Assembly: GCA_017524805.1 (NCBI GenBank)
Contig: JAFXUX010000008.1
Location: 124,001 to 188,000, forward strand
Direction: 5' to 3'
From: Candidatus Methanomethylophilaceae archaeon
GTDB taxonomy: Archaea > Thermoplasmatota > Thermoplasmata > Methanomassiliicoccales > Methanomethylophilaceae
DNA: 64,000 bases
Of the stretch, positions 26,781 through 35,818 are shown piece after piece. Positions within the stretch are counted from its first letter, which is position 1. Each line of letters opens with the position of its first letter. Made by a program: the position numbers and the translations under genes. Below the pieces are notes generated by a model. That model ran no database searches, was not told the DNA's origin, and worked only from the letters and a program-made list of their open reading frames with translations.

Positions 26781-27884
26781 TCAGGCCTTGTTCTTTTTCA
26801 GCTTGAAATAGAGGCCGATAAGGGCTAAGAGAAGGATCGCCGACATCGCAGCCGCGGCGTATACGATGTATTTCCCAAGGCCCTTGTCTTCGCTCGGCTC
26901 AGGGGCAGGTTCAGGAGCGGGCGTCGGCTCGGACGCATACAGCGCATTGGCGATCTCGGTGAGACCATCAGCAGATTCTGGGCACCAATTGTTCCACTGG
27001 AGGCCCATCGGGATGACTTTGATGGTCCTGTCTCCGGAGAACACTTCGTTGTAGAAGTCATCTAGAGTCTTCCCGGCGCTGAAGTATGAGTTGGACACGA
27101 ACACTACGGCATCTTTGTTGTTCTCCAGAAGCTTGGTTATGGCATTGACGTCGCCATATCTGGCGGCAGAATTCGAAGGGTCATATCCTATGTTGTTGGC
27201 CTTGCAGACGTCCAGCATCGATTTCATGATTCCGGTGTTGCCGATCTGAAGCGATTTGCTGTAATACCAGACGTAGAGCGCTTTGGGTCTGTCGGTTCCA
27301 TCGAAACTGGCCGCTTTGTCTTCCACGGCTTTGATCTTGCTCTTCATCGCAGTGATGGAGTCCGGGATGCTTCCGGATGCGATCAGCGAAACGTCCTCCA
27401 CCATTTTGACCAGATCGGAATAGCTTTCGATGGTATTCCAAACGAGGATTCTGGTGAATCCCTCTTTGCTGAGTTTTTCGCGGAGCTCGAGGTTGCTGGA
27501 ATAGCTGGTCAGGATGATGGTATCGTCGAGGGAGAATTTCCCGCTCTCCACCATCTTCACTATTGTCGTGATGATGTATTCGTGGTTGGTGGTCCCATAG
27601 AAGCTTTTGAGATCCTCGGCTCTGAGGTCCTTCAGCTCTTCGAATTTAGTGTATTCGTAGGTGGAATACATGTCGACTGCCACGATTTTGTCGACCGCTC
27701 CGGCATCGGCGATGGTGAGCGCGGTAGCGGATCCGTTGAGGATGATCTTGTCTTCGGCTTCCGCGTATTCGAAAGTCATTCCCGTCCCGTCGGTGACCGT
27801 GAATGCGGCTTCGGAATCCTCGGCGAGAATCGGCACCATGCAGATGGCAATGATGGCGATTGGTATCAGCATTATTCTGTTCAT
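26781..27884 (-). CDS. Metal-chelate ABC importer substrate-binding protein
   Basis: A 367-residue protein with a signal peptide (1-27), a class III periplasmic-binding fold (two lobes joined by one helix), a Pro/Glu-rich linker (about 325-340) and a C-terminal membrane helix (about 343-361), the usual archaeal way of tethering such proteins outside the membrane. DAGAVDKIVAVD and FVSNSYFSAG resemble FepB/BtuF-like lobes. First gene of the importer operon, behind a palindrome-containing promoter. Whether it binds a siderophore, haem or cobamide is not visible. Confidence 0.88.
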   Translation of the reverse strand: MNRIMLIPIAIIAICMVPILAEDSEAAFTVTDGTGMTFEYAEAEDKIILNGSATALTIADAGAVDKIVAVDMYSTYEYTKFEELKDLRAEDLKSFYGTTNHEYIITTIVKMVESGKFSLDDTIILTSYSSNLELREKLSKEGFTRILVWNTIESYSDLVKMVEDVSLIASGSIPDSITAMKSKIKAVEDKAASFDGTDRPKALYVWYYSKSLQIGNTGIMKSMLDVCKANNIGYDPSNSAARYGDVNAITKLLENNKDAVVFVSNSYFSAGKTLDDFYNEVFSGDRTIKVIPMGLQWNNWCPESADGLTEIANALYASEPTPAPEPAPEPSEDKGLGKYIVYAAAAMSAILLLALIGLYFKLKKNKA

Positions 27885-27934
27885 GTTTTTACCTGCGTTA
27901 TTAAGAAAACAATTGTCTGTGCTACCATAAAGGG

Positions 27935-27964
27935 ATTGATATAAAATTCTATTCAGTCAGAATT
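27935..27964 (-). promoter_or_regulatory. TATA box and palindromic operator of the metal importer operon
   Basis: On the reverse strand a TATA-like TTTTATATCAAT (about 27935-27946) lies about 55 bases before the ATG. It overlaps the inverted repeat AATTCT-8-AGAATT (27945-27964). An operator touching the BRE/TATA region would suit a DtxR/Fur-type metal repressor. The 258-base gap to the divergent S41-like gene holds no other gene. Confidence 0.4.
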
Positions 27965-28142
27965 ATCCGATTTGTGTCAAATTTCTAATCCAATAAAAAC
28001 GATGCCAGCAGAGAGGATCGGTTTGCATTCTCATGGTTGCGCGGCGAGTCCCGGCAATTTATCCGAAGAGACATTTTCTGCGGCCAGCGAGGGACTTTTT
28101 TGCCAAACATAAATTAAAGGAACATTGCCACCACGGACTGCT

Positions 28143-30014
28143 ATGGGAAATAAGAATTCGATGATATTGATTGTCTGTGCGCTGGCGATCCTTGCGATCC
28201 TGGCCGGACTGTTCCTCACGCATCCCGGAGAAAAAAGTGATGCGGGGAAGAAATCTCTGGAAACCGTAAATGTAGGGGTCTACAACATGTCCTACTTGCC
28301 CTACGACATAGCTGACGACCGCTATTACGAAGATGCGAAGCCCCTGTCGGAATATAAGAACGGCGACTTCCAGTTCAAAATCGTGGAAGGCGAGAAGGAG
28401 GTTCTGTACATCACCCTCGAAGACTTCGCCCGCATGTACAGCGACGACTACACCGAAGGCTGCACCGGAGCCGTCACCACCAGCGGGAACATCTCTACGT
28501 GGACGATCAAGGACAAGAGCGGCAAAGAGGTCTACCACATGACCATCGATGCCAAGAGCATGACGATCTCAGGGAACGGCAGGCCGTACGAAGCGATCAA
28601 GCCGTACGAGATCAAGAACACCTTGATGGAGCAGGTCAAAAACGAGGCTACCGACCTCGAGAACGCCGATAAGGAGTATGTGTACTCGTTCAAGGGTTAC
28701 GGCCTGGACCCCATTGTTGATGGCGGTAAGGTCTACTATCCGATCGGACTGCTCTCCGTCCACGCCCAGCACGAGATCAACAGGGCGTTCCTATACTCCT
28801 CTGCTGACAAGATACTGTTCGAGTTTGCGGTGGAAGATCAGAAGGAAATGTCATTCGATTTCGGGAAATACGAGAGCACCGCGACTATATACAAAGTCGT
28901 GGAAGAATCCTTCAAGCAGTACGAAAAGGAGAATGACGGCGAAGTCACCTATACGACTCCGATGTACGTCCTCGAGCACACCAAGAGCCTTTTCTACTAC
29001 CTGATGGACAACTATTACGGGCTCGCCAGCGTGCTCGGATACAAGAGCATGGGAGATTACTTCCGCAACACCACGTACGAAGATGATTTCCTGTCCGAAA
29101 ACCCCAGGGTCCGCTCGGCGGCTTACGGCGTGGCTGTCTCGCTTCTGAACGACGCGCATTCCGGTTTCACCGGGTCCAGATACATCGGCGAAAATGCGGG
29201 TCTTGCCGGCAACAGCTACTTGCAGACTCTCAACAGGGACCGCCTGGCTCTCAACCAGCTGCTTTCCTCGCAGAGGGACGCCGAGCTGAAGAAGGCCGGA
29301 GACAAGGTGGATTCGACCGACGTCAGATACAGCTCCGACGGAAAGACCGCATACTTCTCGTTCAACGATTTCTATATCGCGACTTATTTCAAGGATCCGA
29401 TGGACGATTATGACAGAAACAAAGACGCATACTATCTGTTCGTCAAGAACCTCAACGAAATGAAGAACAAGGGCGGCGTCGAAAGGGTCGTCATCGATGA
29501 CAGCCTCAACGGCGGCGGTTACGTAATGGTCATGGGCAAGATCCTCGCCCTCATATCCAAGAACAACTATGCGGAACTGTTCTTCAAGGATGAGAGCAAC
29601 GGCCAGGTGATCAAGTACAGCTACCAGGTGGACTCCAACGGCGATGGGAAGTACGATACCGACGATTGCTTCGGACTGCACTTCAAGTTCTACATCCTGA
29701 CCAGCGCGTATTCCTTCTCCTGCGGCAATGCGTTCCCATACTATGCGAAGGCGTACGGGCTTGCGATCACGGCCGGAACCGCATCGGGCGGAGGCGAGTG
29801 CACCGTCGATACAATATACCTCCCGTTCGGCCAGAAGATTGCCCATTCGGCTACGACTCATGTAGGCATCTACGACGCGGAGAAGAAGGAGTTCACCGGC
29901 GTAGAGCGCGGTGCGTCGGCCGACATCAGTATCGATGTGAACCCGTACAACGTGGATCAGATGTCCGCGGCCATAGAGGCCTACGAAAAACTGCACCCAG
30001 AAAAATTCTTCTGA
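28143..30014 (+). CDS. Exported S41-like (C-terminal processing peptidase-type) protein
   Basis: A 623-residue protein with one N-terminal membrane helix (residues 8-26) and a large extracellular part. The C-terminal third (about 400-600) resembles peptidase S41: ERVVIDDSLNGGGYVMVMG (strand plus NGGG), and TSAYSFSCGNAFPYYAKAYG where the nucleophile Ser of the family sits, followed by TASGGGECTVD. Whether the catalytic Ser-Lys pair is intact needs an alignment. A TATA-like CATAAATTAAA about 28 bases before the ATG suggests a near-leaderless transcript. Single gene ending at a hairpin. Confidence 0.65.
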   Translation: MGNKNSMILIVCALAILAILAGLFLTHPGEKSDAGKKSLETVNVGVYNMSYLPYDIADDRYYEDAKPLSEYKNGDFQFKIVEGEKEVLYITLEDFARMYSDDYTEGCTGAVTTSGNISTWTIKDKSGKEVYHMTIDAKSMTISGNGRPYEAIKPYEIKNTLMEQVKNEATDLENADKEYVYSFKGYGLDPIVDGGKVYYPIGLLSVHAQHEINRAFLYSSADKILFEFAVEDQKEMSFDFGKYESTATIYKVVEESFKQYEKENDGEVTYTTPMYVLEHTKSLFYYLMDNYYGLASVLGYKSMGDYFRNTTYEDDFLSENPRVRSAAYGVAVSLLNDAHSGFTGSRYIGENAGLAGNSYLQTLNRDRLALNQLLSSQRDAELKKAGDKVDSTDVRYSSDGKTAYFSFNDFYIATYFKDPMDDYDRNKDAYYLFVKNLNEMKNKGGVERVVIDDSLNGGGYVMVMGKILALISKNNYAELFFKDESNGQVIKYSYQVDSNGDGKYDTDDCFGLHFKFYILTSAYSFSCGNAFPYYAKAYGLAITAGTASGGGECTVDTIYLPFGQKIAHSATTHVGIYDAEKKEFTGVERGASADISIDVNPYNVDQMSAAIEAYEKLHPEKFF

Positions 30015-30029
30015 GCGAGGATCCAAACT

Positions 30030-30065
30030 TCGGGGTCATGCGCCCCGATCCCTTCCTTCTTTTTG
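30030..30065 (+). terminator. Hairpin after the S41-like gene
   Basis: TCGGGG (30030-30035), loop of seven, CCCCGA (30043-30048), then TCCCTTCCTTCTTTTT. Confidence 0.6.
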
Positions 30066-30169
30066 ATCGGAACGTTATGATGCCGGGTCCAAGGCGCTTT
30101 GATTCGGATCCAAGGAGTCTTATTCTAAACGATCAGCCAATCCGAGAAATGCGCAAGAATTAGGATGAG

Positions 30170-30242
30170 CGCCCTGGACGGAATTCGAATCCGTGTCAAA
30201 GCCTCGACAGGGCTTTATGATAGGCCACTACACTACCAGGGC
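30170..30242 (-). tRNA. tRNA-Asp (GTC), copy 1
   Basis: On the reverse strand GCCCTGG pairs with CCAGGGC as acceptor stem, the anticodon arm is AAGCC-CTGTCGA-GGCTT with anticodon GTC, the T-arm carries GGATTCGAATTCC, and the discriminator is G73, as expected for tRNA-Asp. CCA is not encoded and there is no intron. An 85-bp segment holding it (30162-30246) is identical to 30428-30512. Confidence 0.93.
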
Positions 30243-30435
30243 AACGGGGTTCGGTTAGAGTCAGCCAATATTTATGGGTTTTCTGTGTCCAGCGTTTGCC
30301 AACCTTGAACGCGAAGGCTCTCTTTTGATCCTATGAACCGAAATCGCTGTCGGATGAAGAGCAACCAATAGTGTTATGTCCGCAGAAAATACGCGATAAT
30401 ATGCGAAAATCGAGAAAACGCTCGAAAAGGATGAG

Positions 30436-30508
30436 CGCCCTGGACGGAATTCGAATCCGTGTCAAAGCCTCGACAGGGCTTTATGATAGGCCACTACACT
30501 ACCAGGGC
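30436..30508 (-). tRNA. tRNA-Asp (GTC), copy 2
   Basis: Identical to copy 1 across the whole gene plus eight and four flanking bases. The two copies are in direct orientation, 266 bp apart, with unrelated sequence between them, so this is a segmental duplication confined to the gene. The 190-base spacer shows no other gene. Confidence 0.93.
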
Positions 30509-30589
30509 AACGTAGGAGGGTACATCGGTTGTGTATATAAAGATTTGTATGTTTGGCAAACTCGCCACCAATTTTTTTCAGGTGCTTCC

Positions 30590-30616
30590 GCTTTATATAT
30601 GGGGCCGGAGATTAAA
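30590..30616 (+). promoter_or_regulatory. TATA box of the VOC gene; leaderless start
   Basis: CTTTATATATGG at about 30590-30601 puts the transcription start close to the ATG at 30616. No ribosome site precedes the ATG. Confidence 0.5.
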
Positions 30617-31023
30617 TGGCCATGCCGATCGGGGATCCCCATGGGGGACTTTTCGAATATACCGTGGAAGGGCTGCCGGAATCCATATTCGCATTCAGCA
30701 TACCTGTCTCTGATGTCTCGAAATCGGCCGAATTCTATCGCGATATGCTTGGGATGCAGATTCTGGGGTCGAAAGACGGCCGCGTCTATATGCGCAGAGG
30801 GGATTGCAGAATCGTTCTGTGCGAATCCGCAGCCGCGGGGATAGACACCGGCGTTTATCTGGCTGTGGATTCCCCATTCAGCACGCATCGCCGCCTAATA
30901 GATGAGGGCGTGGAGTTCGTCACCGATCCCGCGCGCACTCCGTTCGGGGTGGAGACGTCGTTCTTCGATCCGGACAGGAACATCATCCACGTGATCGATT
31001 CCCAATCCGATTTCAAGCTCTGA
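30616..31023 (+). CDS. VOC-family (glyoxalase/bleomycin-resistance-like) protein
   Basis: A 135-residue protein with two beta-alpha-beta-beta-beta halves: FAFSIPVSDVSKSAEFYRDM (near 25-44) opens the first, and the C-terminal half ends with SFFDPDRNIIHVI, a typical VOC closing strand with the metal-ligand Glu replaced. Such proteins are metalloenzymes or small-molecule binders; substrate unknown. Convergent with a small membrane-protein gene seven bases away. Confidence 0.85.
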   Translation: MAMPIGDPHGGLFEYTVEGLPESIFAFSIPVSDVSKSAEFYRDMLGMQILGSKDGRVYMRRGDCRIVLCESAAAGIDTGVYLAVDSPFSTHRRLIDEGVEFVTDPARTPFGVETSFFDPDRNIIHVIDSQSDFKL

Positions 31024-31030
31024 GCCGCTC

Positions 31031-31381
31031 TCATCCCAAGAAGAAGTCTTTCACATGGGGCCGCAGCAGATAGATAATGGTCAGGATGTTGATCAGTATC
31101 GACGCCACGCCGATGATGTTCACGATGGGGACCGGAATCATCAGGATGCCGCCGATGATGCCAAGAACGGACAGCAGCAATCCTATGTACCACATGGCGT
31201 CCCAGCCCTTGAAGATCCCGACTGACATGAGAATTATGATCAGAGAGGAGATCAAAGTTATCGGGCCCCAGAACATGTGGTGGCCAGCTATGAGCCAGAC
31301 GCCTCCGATTAGCGTTATGACTCCCAAAGCAAGATAAAGGCAAGCTACCAAAGTGACTGCGATAGGTCTGTCGGCGGCCAT
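31031..31381 (-). CDS. Small four-helix membrane protein, tandem copy A
   Basis: A 116-residue hydrophobic protein with four predicted transmembrane helices, beginning ADRPIAVTLVACLYLALG and ending IIYLLRPHVKDFFLG. It is a clear paralogue of the next gene upstream, with the same length, a KGW motif at mid-protein and the same C-terminal tail. Function unknown. Confidence 0.7.
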   Translation of the reverse strand: MAADRPIAVTLVACLYLALGVITLIGGVWLIAGHHMFWGPITLISSLIIILMSVGIFKGWDAMWYIGLLLSVLGIIGGILMIPVPIVNIIGVASILINILTIIYLLRPHVKDFFLG

Positions 31382-31457
31382 GCGGGCCTATCATCGGATG
31401 CGGATAAAGATTTTCTTGTCTCCGAGAAAAGGGCGGGGCACAGGCCCCAAAAGAGTT

Positions 31458-31811
31458 TCAGTCGAGGAAGTAGGATTTCACGTTGGGTCTGAACAGGTAG
31501 TAGATGATCACGATGTTGATGATGATCCCTATGATACCCGCTGGCAGGCTGAACAGGCCAACAACGATGCCGATGATGGAGAAGATCAGCCCAAGGTACC
31601 ACCAAGCTTTCCATCCCTTCAAGAATCCGAGAGCGATTACGAAGCATATCAGGGCGCCTATTCCAGGTATCGCAGATCCCACTAGGCCAACCGGGCCTAA
31701 TGCCACGATGGACAGGAGCAGCGCCAAAGCGGCGAGAGCCATCAATATCCCGAGGACTATGTACAGCAATGCCACCAACGTAACCATTAAAGGGGCTTGT
31801 TTATCTGCCAT
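31458..31811 (-). CDS. Small four-helix membrane protein, tandem copy B
   Basis: A 117-residue paralogue of copy A, beginning ADKQAPLMVTLVALLYIVLG and ending IIYYLFRPNVKSYFLD, with FLKGWKAWWYLGL in the middle. The start at 31811 is chosen to match copy A; an in-frame upstream extension to 31832 is not conserved between the copies. The two genes are 76 bases apart and likely arose by tandem duplication. Confidence 0.7.
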   Translation of the reverse strand: MADKQAPLMVTLVALLYIVLGILMALAALALLLSIVALGPVGLVGSAIPGIGALICFVIALGFLKGWKAWWYLGLIFSIIGIVVGLFSLPAGIIGIIINIVIIYYLFRPNVKSYFLD

Positions 31812-31899
31812 AAAAAGATGATTGGGTGGCACCGATATTTATAGTGTGCGCACCCGGGATAATTTGGAAGAAGTTGGCGGATTTTTCCGCCGTTTTTCT

Positions 31900-33102
31900 T
31901 CAGTTACCGAGGTTGGCCTGCCCTATGGCTGTGTCCAGATCTTTCTGCAGGGATTCCGGGAGACCGTTGATGCTTCCAGACAGGAAACCTTTCACGATCA
32001 TGCTGACGGCTTGGTCCTCATCCAGACCTCTGGACATTATGTACTCGATCTGATCCCTGGCGATCTTTCCGACGGCCGCTTCGTGGGTCATCTCCACGTC
32101 CGCTACGTGGGCTTCCAATTCGGGTATGGCCAAAGTGGATCCGCCGTCCTTCAGGATGATGCTTCTGCATTCCAGATGGGCTTTCACGCCCGGGGCGTTG
32201 CCTACGAGGCGGCCTCTGGCGCACATCTTCCCGCCCATGGAGATGCTTCTGCTCATGATCTCGGCCCTGCTGCCGAATCCGTTCAGGTTGACCATCCCTC
32301 CGGTGTCGATGTCCGATCCGGCATGTGCCAGGCACACGGTGTTGTATGTGGTGGACGCGCCCTCGGCGAGGTCTGCGGCGGGGAAGCTCTGGATGGATCC
32401 CACCGGGTTCAGGAGGATGTAGTTGTTGACGTAGTTGGAGTTCTTCCCGACGACGGTTTTCGTCCTCGGGCGGACGTTGGTCTTGTTGCCCCAGCTGTGG
32501 ACCATGGAGTAGGTGAGGTTCGCGTCGTCGCCGATGTACATCTCGGTGACTCCGACATGCAGCGAATCGTTGGCGTGGTGGGCGGTGGTGCACCCGGTGA
32601 TCATCTCCAGAGACGCGCCATCCTCCACGATGATGATGTTGTGGACGTTCTGGACCGTTCTGTTGGTCTTCAGAAGCATGCACGACTGCATCGGGGTCTT
32701 GATGTGGTATCCGGATTTGACGCGGACGAAGAAGCCGTCCCCATCTTCGAGATAGGTCTTGGCGGTGTATTTGTCCTTCGCGGGGTCCATGGCGTTCCAC
32801 ATGAAGTCTTTCAGGCCATCGTGTTTCTTGAGCGCCTCGCTGACGGACGTTACTTCCAAGCCTTCTTGGATCTTGGGGCTGCAATGGCTCATCCCGTTGT
32901 CGATGAACAACAGGCTTCCGGAGCGGGCCATCTCGTCCGCCACCACCCCGACCTGTTCCATATATCTTTTGTACTCGGAACTATCCAGATCGGATATCTG
33001 GTCGGCATCTTTGGAGCCCTCTTCGTACATTTCCAGGTCTATGTCTTTGCCGTAGGCGCCTTTCTTGTTCAGGGCCTCTTTAACCGAATCTCTGCCTGGC
33101 AT
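31900..33102 (-). CDS. sufB: SufB/SufD-family Fe-S cluster scaffold protein
   Basis: A 400-residue SufBD-family protein. With SufC it assembles Fe-S clusters; archaea usually have this two-gene minimal system. The conserved beta-helix core spans about 130-330 (IGDDANLTYSMVHSWG, then GGMVNLNGFGSRAEIMSRS), and the C-terminal region has HEAAVGKIARDQIEYIMSRG, matching the SufB/D end with the His and Glu used in the interface. It follows sufC by four bases. Confidence 0.92.
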   Translation of the reverse strand: MPGRDSVKEALNKKGAYGKDIDLEMYEEGSKDADQISDLDSSEYKRYMEQVGVVADEMARSGSLLFIDNGMSHCSPKIQEGLEVTSVSEALKKHDGLKDFMWNAMDPAKDKYTAKTYLEDGDGFFVRVKSGYHIKTPMQSCMLLKTNRTVQNVHNIIIVEDGASLEMITGCTTAHHANDSLHVGVTEMYIGDDANLTYSMVHSWGNKTNVRPRTKTVVGKNSNYVNNYILLNPVGSIQSFPAADLAEGASTTYNTVCLAHAGSDIDTGGMVNLNGFGSRAEIMSRSISMGGKMCARGRLVGNAPGVKAHLECRSIILKDGGSTLAIPELEAHVADVEMTHEAAVGKIARDQIEYIMSRGLDEDQAVSMIVKGFLSGSINGLPESLQKDLDTAIGQANLGN

Positions 33103-33106
33103 CGAA

Positions 33107-33820
33107 TCACTCCCCGTAGCCGTTCTGCTTTATGTTCCTCAGGAGGTCTGCGGGTTTTCCTGTGCGCTGGATGACCCCTTCCTTCATGACGTAGCCGCGG
33201 TCCGCGCCGATGTAATCCAGAATCTGTCCCGTGTGGGTAATCACGAGGGACGACACGTGCCTCGCCGAGCCGGAAGCGGAGTCGAAGAGCAGATCCTTCA
33301 CTTTGTTGCCGATGAGGTCGATGCTCTCCAGATCGACGCCCGATTCAGGCTCGTCCAGGAGTATGAATTCCGGCTTCTGGGCCGTAAGCTGGAGTAGCTC
33401 GGACCTTTTTATCTCTCCGCCGGAGAAACCGACGTTGATGTCTCTCTCCAAGAACTCCCCCATCTTGAAGTTGGAAGCCTGGTCCAAGACATCTTTGTTT
33501 TTGGCGGAGGCTTTCACGAGATCGCCGAGCTTCACCCCGAAGATGTTGGGCGGCCTCTGCATCATCATGCCTATCCCAAGCCTGGCGCGCTCGTCCACGC
33601 TCATGCCAGTGATGTCCTGCCCTTTGAAAAGGATCTTTCCCTCGGTCACTTGGCATGTGCTGTAGCCCATGATGGTGGAAAGGAGCGTGGATTTACCCGA
33701 ACCGTTCGGCCCGAACAGAACGCATGTCTCACCTTCTTCGACCGTCAGGTTCACTCCTTTTAGGATCTCCCTGCCGCCCGCTTCGGCGTGGAGGTCCGCA
33801 ATTCTCAGCATCTCGGTCAT
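33107..33820 (-). CDS. sufC: SufC Fe-S assembly ATPase
   Basis: A 237-residue ABC-type ATPase with Walker A GPNGSGKST (near 35-43), the SufC-specific Q-loop MMMQRPPNIFGV, signature FSGGEIKRSELLQL and Walker B FILLDEPESGVD. It powers the SufB scaffold in the cytoplasm. Start 33820 is supported by GGAGATTCA directly upstream. First gene of the sufCB operon. Confidence 0.96.
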   Translation of the reverse strand: MTEMLRIADLHAEAGGREILKGVNLTVEEGETCVLFGPNGSGKSTLLSTIMGYSTCQVTEGKILFKGQDITGMSVDERARLGIGMMMQRPPNIFGVKLGDLVKASAKNKDVLDQASNFKMGEFLERDINVGFSGGEIKRSELLQLTAQKPEFILLDEPESGVDLESIDLIGNKVKDLLFDSASGSARHVSSLVITHTGQILDYIGADRGYVMKEGVIQRTGKPADLLRNIKQNGYGE

Positions 33821-33930
33821 TGAATCTCCTGCGTTCCCTATATCAAATTGATACTTAAACCCGCATTCTTGATGCGCCAAAAAAGCCTGCGATACAGCAG
33901 TTATTTTTATCGAATGCCGTATGCGCTGGC

Positions 33931-34512
33931 ATGAAGGTCATCGCGCTCAACGGGAGCCCGCGTCCGCTCGGGAACACAAGCAACATTCTGAACGAGGTCC
34001 AGGATGAGTTCGAGAAGGAAGGGGTGGAGTTCGAGATCGTCCACCTTTATGAGTACCAGTTCGCCAACTGCAACGTCTGCCTCACCTGCGAGATACGCGG
34101 CGACGGCAGATGCATGGACGAGGACGATGGCTTCAATCCTCTGCTGAACAAGCTCCGCGCCGCCGACGGCTTGCTTCTGGCCGCCCCATCCTATGCGGGA
34201 GCGTGCCCCAGTGTCATGCAGACTTTCCTGGAGAGGGCGCAGCTCGTTTTCGAGAAGGGGGATCTGGGATTGAGAGGCAAGGTCGGAGGGGCCATCGCGG
34301 TCCATTCCCATCAGGGAGGCTCGCTGGTATTCAACCAGATGGTGGATTTCATGCTAAACAACTGCATGATCGTGGCCGGCTCCAATCCGCTTCCGATAGT
34401 GCGTGCGCTCAACTCGCCTCAGTATTCGGACGACGTCTCCGGAATGAAGGGCGTAAAATCCCTTGTCGCAAGCATGGTCTCCGCGCTGATGCGCCTGAAT
34501 GGGTACGAATGA
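33931..34512 (+). CDS. NADPH-dependent FMN reductase / iron-sulfur flavoprotein
   Basis: A 193-residue flavodoxin-fold protein: the FMN phosphate loop LNGSPRPLGNTSN (near 5-17) and a Cys cluster CNVCLTCEIRGDGRC (near 48-62), the compact motif that binds a 4Fe-4S cluster in archaeal Isf proteins, though the spacing here should be checked. Such proteins move electrons from ferredoxin to oxygen or other acceptors. The gene is divergent from sufC. Confidence 0.88.
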   Translation: MKVIALNGSPRPLGNTSNILNEVQDEFEKEGVEFEIVHLYEYQFANCNVCLTCEIRGDGRCMDEDDGFNPLLNKLRAADGLLLAAPSYAGACPSVMQTFLERAQLVFEKGDLGLRGKVGGAIAVHSHQGGSLVFNQMVDFMLNNCMIVAGSNPLPIVRALNSPQYSDDVSGMKGVKSLVASMVSALMRLNGYE

Positions 34513-34520
34513 GATTCCTT

Positions 34521-35234
34521 TCAGAAGAAATAGAATCCGCAGCGTCCGTGGATGCACGCTTTTGCGGCCGCTTCCATCCTTTCGACGGGCCCCGCGTAGC
34601 GCCTGACAGCCATTTTACCTTCTTCGGGAAGCTTCTCCCTGAGGATTCCGCACTCTTTCAGGAGTTTATCGGCATCCTCGCGTGCGAATCTGCGTCCGGA
34701 TTTGGCCGATTCCGGGGCCGAAGCCACTATTTCGCAGCCATATTTCCCGGCGATCTGCGGGAGAAGGGAATTGTCCGGGCCGAAAGCTCCGATGCATCCG
34801 CGCCCTTTGTCCCATGAGAGCGGGCATTTGCCGCAGATCTCGGACATATCGTCGAACGAGATCATGTCCCAGCCCGTCATGGATTCCTCCGCGGCGGAAA
34901 TGGCTTTCTCCCTGTCGGAGGCCGACAGCCCTTCCAAGGAAGCCCATCCGCTGACGGATTCCTCCGAGAGAGGCTCCAGAATCTTCCTGTCCGCTTTCTT
35001 AAGGCTGCTGATGTAGACGAAATCCTCGCTGGGGTCCAGGGAGTTTCTCTCCGCGAAATCGTCCCAGTCTTGGACGGCTTCCATGGCCTTCTCGATGGGC
35101 ACCACCCTTTCCTTCTCCAGGATATCGTCCAATCCGCTTCCCTCTTTCACACGGACCCTTATGATCTGTCTTCTCAGATCCCCGCATCCGGCGCATTCAG
35201 AGTCCTCGTATCCTATGCCTATGTTGATTCCCAT
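34521..35234 (-). CDS. Unknown protein with CxxC motifs
   Basis: A 237-residue soluble protein I cannot place. It has CAGCGD near the N terminus (15-20), CGKCPLSWDKGRGC in the middle (about 138-151) and CIHGRC near the C terminus, suggesting bound metal or an Fe-S cluster. The N-terminal part is acidic and helical. It overlaps the upstream membrane-protein gene by 16 bases, so the two are coupled. Confidence 0.6.
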   Translation of the reverse strand: MGINIGIGYEDSECAGCGDLRRQIIRVRVKEGSGLDDILEKERVVPIEKAMEAVQDWDDFAERNSLDPSEDFVYISSLKKADRKILEPLSEESVSGWASLEGLSASDREKAISAAEESMTGWDMISFDDMSEICGKCPLSWDKGRGCIGAFGPDNSLLPQIAGKYGCEIVASAPESAKSGRRFAREDADKLLKECGILREKLPEEGKMAVRRYAGPVERMEAAAKACIHGRCGFYFF

Positions 35235-35818
35235 CGCCTTCTCCTCCTTCTCGATTCCTTCTCAAGGATCTCGTATTCCTCGTCGGTATCGTTGGCCAGC
35301 CTGTACGTCACGTATCCGTTGGGGTCATACATCTCGAGGAATTCCTCCCTGTGGTCTTTGTATTGGCAGTAATAGATCGGAATCCTGAGCAGCTTCAGAG
35401 CGGCGACGATCCCGATCATCCCGGTGACGAATACCCCGATTTTGAGGCTAGCCTTGCCGCCCTCGATCTCCAGAACGTCTCCGGAGGTTATGAGCCCTTC
35501 CAAGTTCCCGAAGTTTATGATGAACAGGAACCATATGTACCCCACAATGAGCGCGGCTATCTGCGCCCATATGCGCTTCGCGTCGCCTTTCCGGAAGTAA
35601 CCTATGGCGAAGGCTGCGGCTGCCATTATGGGGCTGAACATGACGGATCTCCACAGGATGTCCGATATCCCTTGGATGCTGTACCCTGTCAGGTCCAAGT
35701 CGAGGCCGAAGGCTTTGGGATTTTCGAGGACCATGATTGCGATATAAGGGATCAGGGCGTACAGAATAAGCGCCCAAGTTGCGCGGATAGCCCCTCTGGC
35801 CGGGCTGTGGATGCCCAT
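35219..35818 (-). CDS. Multi-pass membrane protein of unknown function
   Basis: A 199-residue protein with about four transmembrane helices in residues 12-145 and a charged, Arg-rich cytoplasmic tail (ESRRRRRRW). It ends at TAG, with a second in-frame TAG one codon later, so termination is secure. It overlaps the genes on both sides (67 bases upstream, 16 downstream). The 67-base upstream overlap is large, but the first helix needs this start. Confidence 0.65.
   Translation of the reverse strand: MGIHSPARGAIRATWALILYALIPYIAIMVLENPKAFGLDLDLTGYSIQGISDILWRSVMFSPIMAAAAFAIGYFRKGDAKRIWAQIAALIVGYIWFLFIINFGNLEGLITSGDVLEIEGGKASLKIGVFVTGMIGIVAALKLLRIPIYYCQYKDHREEFLEMYDPNGYVTYRLANDTDEEYEILEKESRRRRRRWEST

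Noticed and set aside
30371-30844. A 157-codon plus-strand frame over tRNA-Asp copy 2 and the VOC gene
   Set aside because: It runs through a tRNA gene and out of frame through a clear VOC-family gene.
35219-35221. TAG at the end of the membrane-protein gene as another decoded amber
   Set aside because: A second in-frame TAG follows one codon later and the frame enters the start of the next gene, so it reads as a true stop.
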